Shown here piece after piece: positions 1 to 7,469 of a stretch of DNA of 64,000 nucleotides. Position 1 is the first letter of the stretch; each line of letters begins with the position of its first letter. The DNA is from Poriferisodalis sp965208925 (GTDB taxonomy: Bacteria; Actinomycetota; Acidimicrobiia; Acidimicrobiales; Poriferisodalaceae). The translations under genes were made by a program, and so were the position numbers. Under the pieces are notes generated by a model, which saw only the letters and a list, made by a program, of their open reading frames with translations, was not told the DNA's origin and did no database searches. Location of the stretch: contig NZ_OZ242364.1 in assembly GCF_965208925.1 (NCBI RefSeq), forward strand, positions 3,348,001 to 3,412,000. Direction: 5' to 3'.

Positions 1-537
1 GAAGTCGCCCCGCTCGTACTGGGGGATCATCGGATTCAAGGCCAGCTCCACCTTGACCGGATCCTCCTCGGCAGTGATACCGAGACGCCGTACCAAGCGG
101 CCGACATGGGTGTCCACCGGCAGCCCCGGCAAATCGAACGCCACCGAGCGAATGACGTTGGCGGTCTTGCGGCCGACTCCCGGCAGCTTCACCAAGTCAG
201 CCAAGCCGGTCGGTACCTCGCCGCCGTAGTCGGCCAGCAGCCGGCGGGCCATTCCCTGCAGGTTGCGCGCCTTGCTGCGGAAGAAACCGGTGGGATGCAC
301 CAGTTCTTCGAGGTCGTCGAGATCGGCGGACGCCAGTGCTTCGGCGTCGGGATACTTCGCGAACACTGCCGGAACCGTGGCATTGACACGGGCATCGGTG
401 CACTGTGCAGACAGGATCGTCGCCACCAGCAGCTCGAACGGGTTGCGATGGTCCAACTCGCAGACGGCCTCGTACTCATCCTTGAGTCGCTCATGAGTTC
501 GCTGGGCGCGCCCCTTGGGCGATCGCGGCTTGGCCAT
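1..537 (-). CDS. nth: Endonuclease III, C-terminus beyond window
   Basis: Base-excision-repair DNA glycosylase/AP lyase. The 179 visible codons begin at ATG 537. They carry the helix-hairpin-helix LPGVGRKTANVI (residues 118-129) with the catalytic Lys124, and PVDTHVGRL with the catalytic Asp142; both residues are known active-site positions in the EndoIII family. The frame is open to base 1, so the C-terminal part, where the family usually has its [4Fe-4S] cysteines, lies outside. It starts 9 bases after the rlmN stop on the same strand, so the two are probably co-transcribed. Identification is secure; the state of the 3' end is unknown. Confidence 0.95.
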   Translation of the reverse strand, partial: MAKPRSPKGRAQRTHERLKDEYEAVCELDHRNPFELLVATILSAQCTDARVNATVPAVFAKYPDAEALASADLDDLEELVHPTGFFRSKARNLQGMARRLLADYGGEVPTGLADLVKLPGVGRKTANVIRSVAFDLPGLPVDTHVGRLVRRLGITAEEDPVKVELALNPMIPQYERGDF

Positions 538-546
538 GGCGAGTGT

Positions 547-1623
547 CTAGCGCTCTGCCTGCGAGCGTGCGCCGCGACCGCCCTTGCGAACCGCAACGAG
601 CTTGTCGGCGCGCAGCTGGCCGCATGCGGCATCGATCGACGTGCCGCGATTCTGGCGCACGGTGGCGTTCACGCCATGGGACGACAGCTCGGCGGCGAAC
701 TGCTCAATTCGCCCGGCCGGCGAGGGCTGGTGGCCGTATCCCGGGGTGGGATTCAGCGGAATGAGGTTGACATGGGCTGCCAGCGGCCGTGCGTACGCCG
801 CAAGCTCGGCCGCATCACGGTCGGTGTCGTTGATGCCGCCGATCATCGCCCACTCGAAACTGATGCGCCGTCGCTTGGCGCGGCGATAGTCGGCCAGCGA
901 GCGCGCCAGGTCGCGCAACGGATACGTGCGATTGATGGGCGCTATGCGGTTGCGCAGACGGTCATTGGCGGCATGCAGCGACACCGCCAGGTTGACCGGC
1001 AATGCCTCCGCCGCAAGGCGCGCAATGCCGGGAATGACACCGACGGTCGACACGGTGATGTGTCTGGCGCCGATGCCCATGTCGCCCTGAAACCGCTCCA
1101 CCGCTGCCCACACTGCCTCGTAGTTGGCGAGCGGCTCGCCCATGCCCATGAATACGACATTGACGGCTCGTTCGTCTGAGCCTGCCTCCCGCAGCGTGCC
1201 CAGCACTTGCTCGACAATCTCGCCCACACTCAGGTTGCGGTCGAAGCCCACCTGGCCTGTCGCACAGAAACTGCACGCCATCGCGCAGCCGGCCTGGCTG
1301 CTGATGCACAGCGTCGTCCGGTTCCGGTAGCGCATCAGCACCGACTCCACCAGGTGGCCGTCACGCAGCGACCACAGGTGCTTGGTGGTGGTGCCCCGGT
1401 CCGCCGACTGCGTGCGGACGAGCGTCAGCGCGGGCGGCAGCAACTCGCCGATGGCCTGGCGCAGGCTCTTGGGAACGTTGGTGAGTTCAGCGAGCGTGCG
1501 GCGCTGCCGGTACAGGCCCTCCCACACTTGGTCCAGCCGGTAGGCGGGCTCGCCGTCGAGCAGTTCCCCCAGCTCTGCCCGACCCAGATCACAGAGCGAG
1601 GGATCGGCGCCGGGGGTTGTCAC
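547..1623 (-). CDS. rlmN: Dual-specificity 23S rRNA/tRNA A2503/A37 methyltransferase RlmN
   Basis: Radical-SAM enzyme that makes 2-methyladenosine in 23S rRNA and tRNA. From GTG 1623 it is 358 residues, the normal family length. The radical-SAM cluster motif CAMACSFC (Cys113, 117, 120) is present, then GMGEPLANY, and near the C-terminus CGQL with the cysteine expected to carry the transferred methyl group. The reading frame stays open far upstream, but that extension runs through mshD in another frame. The GTG just after the mshD stop fits the N-terminus of the family, so I chose it. It lies between mshD and nth in a minus-strand run. Confidence 0.95.
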   Translation of the reverse strand: MTTPGADPSLCDLGRAELGELLDGEPAYRLDQVWEGLYRQRRTLAELTNVPKSLRQAIGELLPPALTLVRTQSADRGTTTKHLWSLRDGHLVESVLMRYRNRTTLCISSQAGCAMACSFCATGQVGFDRNLSVGEIVEQVLGTLREAGSDERAVNVVFMGMGEPLANYEAVWAAVERFQGDMGIGARHITVSTVGVIPGIARLAAEALPVNLAVSLHAANDRLRNRIAPINRTYPLRDLARSLADYRRAKRRRISFEWAMIGGINDTDRDAAELAAYARPLAAHVNLIPLNPTPGYGHQPSPAGRIEQFAAELSSHGVNATVRQNRGTSIDAACGQLRADKLVAVRKGGRGARSQAER

Positions 1624-1637
1624 GGCCGTTCCGCCCG

Positions 1638-2396
1638 CTACGACGCCAGCGGACCGGTGCCGGTGAACAGCCGCCGCACGACAGCCACCTCCAAGCCGAG
1701 GTCGAGGTACAGCGTGACGGCGGGGGTGTTGTCGGCGTCGACGTAGAGCATCGCTCTCCTCAGGCCTGCATCGGCGAGATGCTCGTAGCCGGCCAGCGTC
1801 AGCGCCCGGCCGAGACCGCGGCCGTGGTAACGCGGATCCACCGCGATGACGTACACCTCTCCGACCGGCGGGTCTTCGCCGGCGTGCACCTTGGTCCAGC
1901 AGTAGGCGGCGATATGGCCGTCGATGTCGTACACACGAAAGCCCTCGGCGTCGAACCACGGCTCGGCTTGACGCTCGGCAACCTGGTCCAGCGTCCAGCC
2001 GCCCTGCTCGCGGTGCCAGGAGAACGCACGGTTGTTGACCTCCACCCAGGCTTGCTCGTCCTGGCCGACCACGAACGAACGGGTCTCGATTCCGCTGGGC
2101 TGATCCATGGGCAGGGATCGCTCCATGCGGTAGAGATCGCGCTCGAACGTCAGGCCGAGCTCGGCGAGCCCTCGCCCGAGCTCAGTCTCGGTCGGCGCAA
2201 GCTCGCCCCGGTCCGCTTCGCCGAAGTCAGGGTGATCGATCCACACCGACATGGGCCCTGAGACGTCGCGGAGCTGCAGGCGCAATGCCGCAACCAGTGC
2301 TCCGGGCGGCCAGTGTGCGGCATTGGCCTCCGCGACAGTTCCATGCTGGTCGGCACCGATCGAGATCACGGGATCGGCACTCGCTGCGGCACTCAC
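1638..2396 (-). CDS. mshD: Mycothiol synthase-like GNAT acetyltransferase
   Basis: Last step of mycothiol biosynthesis: acetyl transfer from acetyl-CoA to Cys-GlcN-Ins. The C-terminal half has the MshD signature: NNRAFSWHREQGGW, then WTKVH, GEVYVIAVDP and the acetyl-CoA-binding loop RYHGRGLGRAL, then LYVDADNTPAVTLY. At 252 residues (GTG start) it is shorter than typical MshD (about 300, two GNAT folds); the N-terminal fold looks degenerate. Mycothiol is restricted to Actinomycetota, so this gene is the best taxonomic marker in the window. A related GNAT enzyme is possible but less likely. Confidence 0.88.
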   Translation of the reverse strand: MSAAASADPVISIGADQHGTVAEANAAHWPPGALVAALRLQLRDVSGPMSVWIDHPDFGEADRGELAPTETELGRGLAELGLTFERDLYRMERSLPMDQPSGIETRSFVVGQDEQAWVEVNNRAFSWHREQGGWTLDQVAERQAEPWFDAEGFRVYDIDGHIAAYCWTKVHAGEDPPVGEVYVIAVDPRYHGRGLGRALTLAGYEHLADAGLRRAMLYVDADNTPAVTLYLDLGLEVAVVRRLFTGTGPLAS

Positions 2397-2476
2397 CGGG
2401 GGCAGGCTAATGCTGCCCGTCGGCCTCCTGGATGGGATCGTCCAGGTACAGGTGCCACACTTGCCCGGTGAACCAG

Positions 2477-2911
2477 ATGCGGTGGCTCAACCGCAGCCAG
2501 CCCCAAACGCTTTTCAGCGCAGTGCTGCTCTGCTATTTCTCCGCGGTGCTGCTGTTGTTCGGAACTCGCATCGACTCGCAACTGGCGCGCGACATCTTCG
2601 AGGGAATCGTCTCGCTGTTCGCCAGCGATCGCACAGCGGCTGATCTGGGAGACAGCATCATCCCGCCGGCCGTCACCGTCCTGCTCGTCGGCGCGTACGT
2701 CGCAGGCGGCGCCGGTACCGCAAACGAGCGTCGTTGGGGCCATTGGCTGTGCTCCGCCGCGGCCATCTACGCGGCCATCGCGACGCTGTGGTGGGGCGCC
2801 CGCACGAGCTTCGAACTGGGCATCATCATGCGTCTCATGTTCGACGCGCTGCTGCTTGTGCTGCTGTATCACCCGATGAGCCGCAATCACCGCCGCGTCT
2901 GGTTCACGTGA
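2477..2911 (+). CDS. Small integral membrane protein, unknown function
   Basis: A 144-residue protein with about four hydrophobic segments: LFSAVLLCYFSAVLLLFG near the N-terminus, then around residues 60-75, 85-100 and 110-125. I do not recognise the family. ATG 2477 places the first membrane segment about 10 residues from the N-terminus; a longer frame from 2432 adds a stretch without protein-like character. Its stop overlaps the GTG of menG (GTGA), so the two are translationally coupled. A link to menaquinone metabolism is suggested only by this coupling. Confidence 0.65.
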   Translation: MRWLNRSQPQTLFSAVLLCYFSAVLLLFGTRIDSQLARDIFEGIVSLFASDRTAADLGDSIIPPAVTVLLVGAYVAGGAGTANERRWGHWLCSAAAIYAAIATLWWGARTSFELGIIMRLMFDALLLVLLYHPMSRNHRRVWFT

Positions 2912-3627
2912 AGTCTCGCCGGCGGCGCGCCCCCGGGCTGCCGCGCCCGCAGGACAAAGCCCAGGCCGTCGAAGAGATGTTCGACGAGATCGCACCTCGC
3001 TACGACCTGCTGAACCGGCTGCTGACGTTCCGCCTCGACACTCGCTGGCGTCGCTGCGCCGTGGCAGCCCTCGGCCTGACTCCCGGCGAAACCGTGATCG
3101 ACGTGGCCTGCGGCACCGGCGACCTGTGCAATGAGCTCGAATCGGCAGGCCTGCGGCCCGTGGGCGTCGACTTCTCCGCAGGCATGCTCGCGGCCGCCAC
3201 TACGCAGGCCCCCTTGGTTCGTTCAGATGCGCTCAGGCTCGGCGTGCGCGACGCATCGCTCGACGGCGCGACATGCGGTTTCGCCCTGCGGAACTTCACG
3301 AGCCTCGAACCGTTCTTCGCGGAGCTGGCCCGGGTGCTCCGGCCTGGTGCCCGGATCGCACTGCTCGAGGTCTCCGAGCCGGCCAACCCGCTGCTGCGGG
3401 CCGGTCACCAGATGTACTTCGGCAAAGTTGTGCCGGCGGTCGGCAGCCTGCTCTCCAGCAGAGCTGCCTACCGCTACCTGCCCGAGTCGGTGGCGTACCT
3501 GCCGGAGGCGCCGGTGCTGCTGGCCCAGCTCGCAGATGCCGGATTCCGCGCGGTCGACAGGAAACTGCTGAACGGCGGCATCGCCCAGCTTATCACGGCA
3601 ACGAGATCGTCTTGGCCAGATCGGTGA
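2908..3627 (+). CDS. menG: Demethylmenaquinone methyltransferase (UbiE/MenG)
   Basis: C-methylates demethylmenaquinone with SAM, the last step to menaquinone. From GTG 2908 it is 239 residues. Family features: EMFDEIAPRYDLLNRLLTF near residue 30, SAM motif DVACGTGDL, the FALRNF segment and ALLEVSEP. The longer upstream frame is an out-of-frame shadow of the membrane protein gene; the GTGA overlap fixes the start. The 3' end runs 35 bases into the convergent ybaK-like gene. With menA 0.5 kb away it marks a menaquinone-using respiratory chain. Confidence 0.93.
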   Translation: MKSRRRRAPGLPRPQDKAQAVEEMFDEIAPRYDLLNRLLTFRLDTRWRRCAVAALGLTPGETVIDVACGTGDLCNELESAGLRPVGVDFSAGMLAAATTQAPLVRSDALRLGVRDASLDGATCGFALRNFTSLEPFFAELARVLRPGARIALLEVSEPANPLLRAGHQMYFGKVVPAVGSLLSSRAAYRYLPESVAYLPEAPVLLAQLADAGFRAVDRKLLNGGIAQLITATRSSWPDR

Positions 3628-4096
3628 CGATCTCGGCTGCGGGGAGCTCGGCGAGCGAGACCGGCGGGCACAGGATCTTGCAGTCCCGGGAGCCGCCGCC
3701 CACGATGACTTCGGTGCAGTCCATCACCCGGCTGTCGATCCAGACCGGGATGTCAGCGGGCAGCCCGAACGGTGTCACGCCGCCGATCATCATCCCGGTG
3801 CGTGCAATGGTCTCGTCGGCATCGGCGAAGGATGCCTTGCGCGTGCCCAGCCGCCGCCGCACGACACCGTTCACATCGAGCCGTGTCGATGCCAGCACCA
3901 CGCAGCACGCCATCGGCCGCTCGGCCGACTTGCCCACCACGCAGATGGCATTCGCCGACGCATCCATCGAAAAGCCGTAGCGCTCGCAGAATTGCGCCGT
4001 GTCGGCGAAATCGGGATCGCACTCCACCACCTCGTACGCCACGCCCAGCGCAGCGATATGATCCAGCACTGCCCCCGAAATTGCCTCTGAGCTCAT
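3593..4096 (-). CDS. YbaK/ProX-type aminoacyl-tRNA deacylase
   Basis: A 167-residue single-domain protein of the YbaK/EbsC family, which hydrolyses mischarged aminoacyl-tRNAs (Cys- or Ala-tRNAPro types). The core runs from ANAICVVGKSAERPMACCVV through LGTRKASFADADE to GMMIGGVTPFGLP, the last being the conserved Gly-Gly-Val-(S/T)-Pro-(F/L)-G loop. Substrate specificity cannot be read from the sequence. The gene converges on menG with a 35-base coding overlap. Confidence 0.85.
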   Translation of the reverse strand: MSSEAISGAVLDHIAALGVAYEVVECDPDFADTAQFCERYGFSMDASANAICVVGKSAERPMACCVVLASTRLDVNGVVRRRLGTRKASFADADETIARTGMMIGGVTPFGLPADIPVWIDSRVMDCTEVIVGGGSRDCKILCPPVSLAELPAAEIVTDLAKTISLP

Positions 4097-4157
4097 CGCG
4101 ACATCCTTGCGGATCGCACGGGCAAAGCCACGGGTCGCAGCAGGGGGGTCGCCGGCG

Positions 4158-5036
4158 TCACGGCCCGAGGGCCAAGCCGACCGTCAGCAGAGCGCCCACG
4201 ACGATCTGCAAGCGGCCAGTCGCTGCGAGCACGGTCACCAGCGCAGCGCCGCTGGCTCCGCTGACCACCATGCGCACGGGCGCGACGGCGAACGCGACGG
4301 CCGCGAGCCCCAGCATCGTCCAGGGCCGCAGCAGCGACAGATACATCGGCGAGAACACCATCAGCACCACGACCACTGCGTACATCGCGCGGGTGGGTCC
4401 ATCACCCAGCCGCACCGCCAGCGTGCGCTTGCCTGCCTGCGCGTCGGTCGGCAGGTCGCGCAGATTGTTCGAGATGAGCAGTGCCACTGACCCCAGCCCC
4501 ACCGGGACCGACGCAGCGATGCCCAGCATGGTGAGGCGGGCGTCCTGCACGAACGCCGATCCGGCCGTCGCCACCAAACCGAAGAAGATGAACACGAACA
4601 GCTCGCCGAGACCCCGGTAGCCGTATGGACGCCGACCGCCGGTGTAGTACCACGCTGCGAGCATCGAGGCCCCGCCGGCCACGACGAGCCACCACGACAC
4701 CGCCGCGGCCACCACGAGGCCGAACGCGGCAGCCGCTCCGAAGGCTGCGAACGCCGCATTCCGCACTGCGGTCGGCGACGCCGCTCCCGAGGCCACCAAG
4801 CGCTGCGGGCCCACCCGGGCCACGTCGGTGCCCCGCACTCCGTCGCTGTAGTCGTTGGCGTAGTTGACAGCAATCTGGATGCACAACGACACGATCAGCG
4901 CAAAGGCGGCACGCCACCACACGATGCCGCCGTCAGCCGCGGCGTCGGACGCTGCCGTGCCCACGAACGGCGGCACCAGCGACGCCGGCCAGGTGCGAGG
5001 CCGTGCTCCGGCCAGCCACGTGCGCACACCCGTCAT
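4158..5036 (-). CDS. menA: 1,4-dihydroxy-2-naphthoate polyprenyltransferase
   Basis: Integral-membrane UbiA-family prenyltransferase that attaches the polyprenyl tail in menaquinone synthesis. From ATG 5036 it is 292 residues with 8-9 predicted hydrophobic helices. Motif 1, NYANDYSDGVRGTD, and motif 2, NNLRDLPTDAQAGKRTL, hold the Mg-diphosphate-binding aspartates; RPRTWPASLVPPFVG near the N-terminus is typical of MenA. The start overlaps the stop of the upstream thioesterase (ATGA), which excludes the longer upstream frame. Confidence 0.94.
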   Translation of the reverse strand: MTGVRTWLAGARPRTWPASLVPPFVGTAASDAAADGGIVWWRAAFALIVSLCIQIAVNYANDYSDGVRGTDVARVGPQRLVASGAASPTAVRNAAFAAFGAAAAFGLVVAAAVSWWLVVAGGASMLAAWYYTGGRRPYGYRGLGELFVFIFFGLVATAGSAFVQDARLTMLGIAASVPVGLGSVALLISNNLRDLPTDAQAGKRTLAVRLGDGPTRAMYAVVVVLMVFSPMYLSLLRPWTMLGLAAVAFAVAPVRMVVSGASGAALVTVLAATGRLQIVVGALLTVGLALGP

Positions 5037-5884
5037 TGCTGCGACGAGCCCAGCGGACCCGTGATGCGGGTGATCGCGAACGATTGGGTTCCGGTCGCCA
5101 GCAGTCCCCCGTCGGACGCATAGATGCGAACGATGCCGTTGCCGATCGCGTTGTGGACAGCGTCCGACTCGATGTCCAAGAGCACCCACTCGCTCTCGGC
5201 CTCGCCAGAGATCCGCACCGTGTTGTCGAGGCTGGACCCCCTGAACCCGGCATCGAGGCTGACACGCATCCCGCTCGGCAGCAGGTCGGCCAGCGCCGTC
5301 AAGCCCGGCCCGGTCGATGCGAGTGTGCCGTCGAGTCGCGCCCAGTACCGCACGTGGCGCTCGCCCGGCTGCTGACCGGCGAGCCGGATGTCTGCATGGT
5401 CGGTGAACGAGCGGCCTTCGATCGACGTCGGGCCGCGGAGCTCGCATGACTCCGGCGACGGCACGTCCGGAGCGGTCGTCCATGTCTGGTCGATTCCCAG
5501 CTGCCGACCGCCGAGGGAAACGAGCGCACGCAGAATGACCCGGCCATCGGCAGCATCGGTGATCTCAGCGGATGCCTGGGTCATCCGGTTGCCGCTGGCC
5601 CCGATGTCGAGGGCGATGGCCGCACAGCCCCCGACCGGCAGCCGCGCCAAGTACTGGGCCGAGGCAGCGGCCATCGGCCGGCCCGTGACGCTCTCGAGGG
5701 CTGCCACGGCGGCTGCGAGCGCGCACCCGCCGTGCAGCGTGCCGGTGGCGCCCGCCACGTCGTAGGTGACCGGCAGCAGCCAGCGCAGTTGTTCGGCCGT
5801 CGACTGGAGGCCGAAGAACTCGATCACCTCGCCGACGTGCGGGTCCTGCGGCGCAGCGTCGCTCGTGGCAGCTTCGGCGCTCAC
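5033..5884 (-). CDS. Acyl-CoA thioesterase-like double-hotdog protein, copy 2
   Basis: A 283-residue protein predicted to hydrolyse acyl-CoA thioesters. The N-terminal hotdog has GTLHGGCALAAAVAALE followed by AASAQYLARLPVGG; the C-terminal hotdog has VRYWARLDGTL and NTVRISGEAESEWVLLDIE, with ...NGIVRIYASDGGLLATGTQ at the end. It is a clear paralogue of the gene upstream, with the same length and parallel motifs. It overlaps menA by ATGA, so thioesterase and menA are probably translated together. Acyl substrate unknown. Confidence 0.8.
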   Translation of the reverse strand: MSAEAATSDAAPQDPHVGEVIEFFGLQSTAEQLRWLLPVTYDVAGATGTLHGGCALAAAVAALESVTGRPMAAASAQYLARLPVGGCAAIALDIGASGNRMTQASAEITDAADGRVILRALVSLGGRQLGIDQTWTTAPDVPSPESCELRGPTSIEGRSFTDHADIRLAGQQPGERHVRYWARLDGTLASTGPGLTALADLLPSGMRVSLDAGFRGSSLDNTVRISGEAESEWVLLDIESDAVHNAIGNGIVRIYASDGGLLATGTQSFAITRITGPLGSSQQ

Positions 5885-5905
5885 GCAGCCGAAAGCTAGT
5901 GCTGA

Positions 5906-6757
5906 CTACGTCCGGAAGCCCTCTGCCGGCCCGGACACCCGCGCGACAGCGAACGACTGGTTCCCGGTGGCCAGCAACCCGCCGTCGGGCGTGTATATCC
6001 GCACGACGCCGTGGCCGACGGCGTTGTGGAATCCGTCGGTCTCGATATCAAGCAGGACCCACTCGCATTCGGCGTCGCCAGCGATACGCACGGTGTTGTC
6101 GATGCTGCCGCCACGCCACTTCAGGCCAAGGCTGCGGTGCATCCCCGTCGCGAGCGTGTCTGCCAGCGCTATCAGGCCCTGACGCGTGGAGGCCAGCGTG
6201 CCGGCGAGCCGTGCCCAGCAGAGGATCCGCCGATCGCCGGCGCTGTGCGGACCGAACCGGATGTCGGCGTCGGTGCTGAACGACGCAACGGCGTTGTCCG
6301 GCACAGTTCGACGTTGCCATTCATCTGGACCCGGGACGTCGGGCGGCTGCCCCCAGTCCTGGTCGATGCCGAGCCGGCGACCGCCCAGTGCCAGCAGCGC
6401 TCGCATCAGCACACGGCCGTCGGCTGCATCGGTGACCTGTGCGAGCACCTGCGTCATTCGCTTGCCGGCCGAACCGATGTCGAAGGTGACCTCAGCGCTG
6501 CCGCCGAGCGGGACACGGGCCATGAACTGTGCCGAAGCCGCTGCGAGCGGCCGCCCGCTCCATGTCTCGGCGGCAGCGGTGACTGCAGCAAGGGCGCAGC
6601 CGCCATGCATCACGCCGAGATAGTTGGCGACGTGGGGCGAGATGGGCAGGTGCCAGCGCAGCTCGTCACCGGTGGCCTGCAGGCCGAAGAAGTCGACGAC
6701 GTCCGCGAGCCGGTCGCCCGGCGACAGCGGCTCGACGTCCGTTGCCGGTTCGCTCAC
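5906..6757 (-). CDS. Acyl-CoA thioesterase-like double-hotdog protein, copy 1
   Basis: A 283-residue paralogue of the following gene: VMHGGCALAAVTAAAE and AASAQFMARVPLGG in the first hotdog, ILCWARLAGTLAST and NTVRIAGDAECEWVLLDIE in the second, GVVRIYTPDGGLLATGNQ at the end. The two genes are 21 bases apart and identical in length, so this is a tandem duplication old enough for clear divergence. Homologues of this fold include TesB-type thioesterases; the exact acyl-CoA cannot be assigned. Confidence 0.8.
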   Translation of the reverse strand: MSEPATDVEPLSPGDRLADVVDFFGLQATGDELRWHLPISPHVANYLGVMHGGCALAAVTAAAETWSGRPLAAASAQFMARVPLGGSAEVTFDIGSAGKRMTQVLAQVTDAADGRVLMRALLALGGRRLGIDQDWGQPPDVPGPDEWQRRTVPDNAVASFSTDADIRFGPHSAGDRRILCWARLAGTLASTRQGLIALADTLATGMHRSLGLKWRGGSIDNTVRIAGDAECEWVLLDIETDGFHNAVGHGVVRIYTPDGGLLATGNQSFAVARVSGPAEGFRT

Positions 6758-6787
6758 CAGATCGAAGCTAGGCGACGGCTCGCGAGG

Positions 6788-7384
6788 TCAATCTGCAGCA
6801 GCGGCCCAGGGAGCGTCCCGGTCGGCCCGGTAGTGGTCGGGCCGGATGCCGAACGCTTCGATCATCCGGTGCCACCCGCTCGCGGAGGCAAGCAGCGCAC
6901 CCAAACGCAGAATCTGTTGCTCGTTGAAGTGATCCGCAAGCCGCTCGTACAGCTCGGGCGGGATGACGCCCTTGTGCTCGTAGCCCGAGAGCCGATCGCA
7001 CAGGGCGAGCGCGGCCTTCCACGACTCGGGCAAGTCCGATGCCTCGTAGTCGGCGAGCTGGGCGATGACCTCATCGGTCAGTCCGGTGCGCACCAACGAT
7101 GCGCTCTTGACGAGGCTTCAGTGGAAGCACTCGTTCCGGTTGGCCATCCGGATGCGGCACAGCTCGATCATGTGCCGGTCGAGCGCACCGGGGTCCTCGT
7201 CAGGATGGCCGCCGTACACGGCTCCGACCCAGCCGAGGAACAGGTCGATGGTGGTCTCGTCCGCAGCCAGCGTCCGGAACAGGTTGTCGTCGGTGTAGGC
7301 CTTCGCATACCACGTGTCCAAGCGACGTTGCTGCTTGTCGTCCAGCTCGGTCACCTTCGGCAAGTAGCCGTGCTGATTCGCCAT
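6788..7384 (-). CDS. AhpD-like/carboxymuconolactone decarboxylase family protein, putative selenoprotein (UGA at 7118-7120)
   Basis: Read with the in-frame TGA (7120-7118) as selenocysteine, this is one 198-residue protein from ATG 7384, preceded by GAGGGGGAG. Around the TGA the protein reads IELCRIRMANRNEC-F-H-U-SLVKSAS, then VRTGLTDEVIAQL. This aligns without gaps to the family pattern NGCxxC...AGLT, with Cys86 as the first cysteine and U89 exactly at the second. Both halves keep family features and the frame is intact on both sides. A hairpin 13 bases after the TGA fits a bacterial SECIS. Ordinary genes here (menA, galE, rsfS neighbour nadD) use TGA as stop, so the code is not globally changed. 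The alternative is a TGC-to-TGA pseudogene or two separate fragments. Function is likely a thiol/selenol peroxidase or reductase, not tested. No sel genes lie in the window. Confidence 0.75.
7088..7104 (-). promoter_or_regulatory. Candidate bacterial SECIS hairpin
   Basis: Thirteen bases after the in-frame TGA the minus strand reads GCGCATC-GTT-GGTGCGC: a 7-bp stem including one U-G pair with a GUU loop, or a 6-bp stem with loop CGUUG. The loop begins 20 bases after the TGA. Known bacterial SECIS elements place a short stem with a G among the first loop bases roughly 16-37 bases downstream of the UGA, as in fdhF; both conditions hold. The structure was found by eye and not folded by computer. 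Confidence 0.6.
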
Positions 7385-7469
7385 GACTCCCCCTCGACGG
7401 CCGTGGCTCGCTGGAAACGACGCTACCGCAGGGCGGCGTACGCAGCGCTTGCAGCGCAAGATGACCGGG

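Noticed and set aside
6788..7096. Separate small ORF starting at GTG 7096 (102 codons)
   Set aside because: It is the C-terminal half of the AhpD-like gene in the same frame; it has no ribosome site and its first residues align within the family motif region, so it is better read across the TGA.
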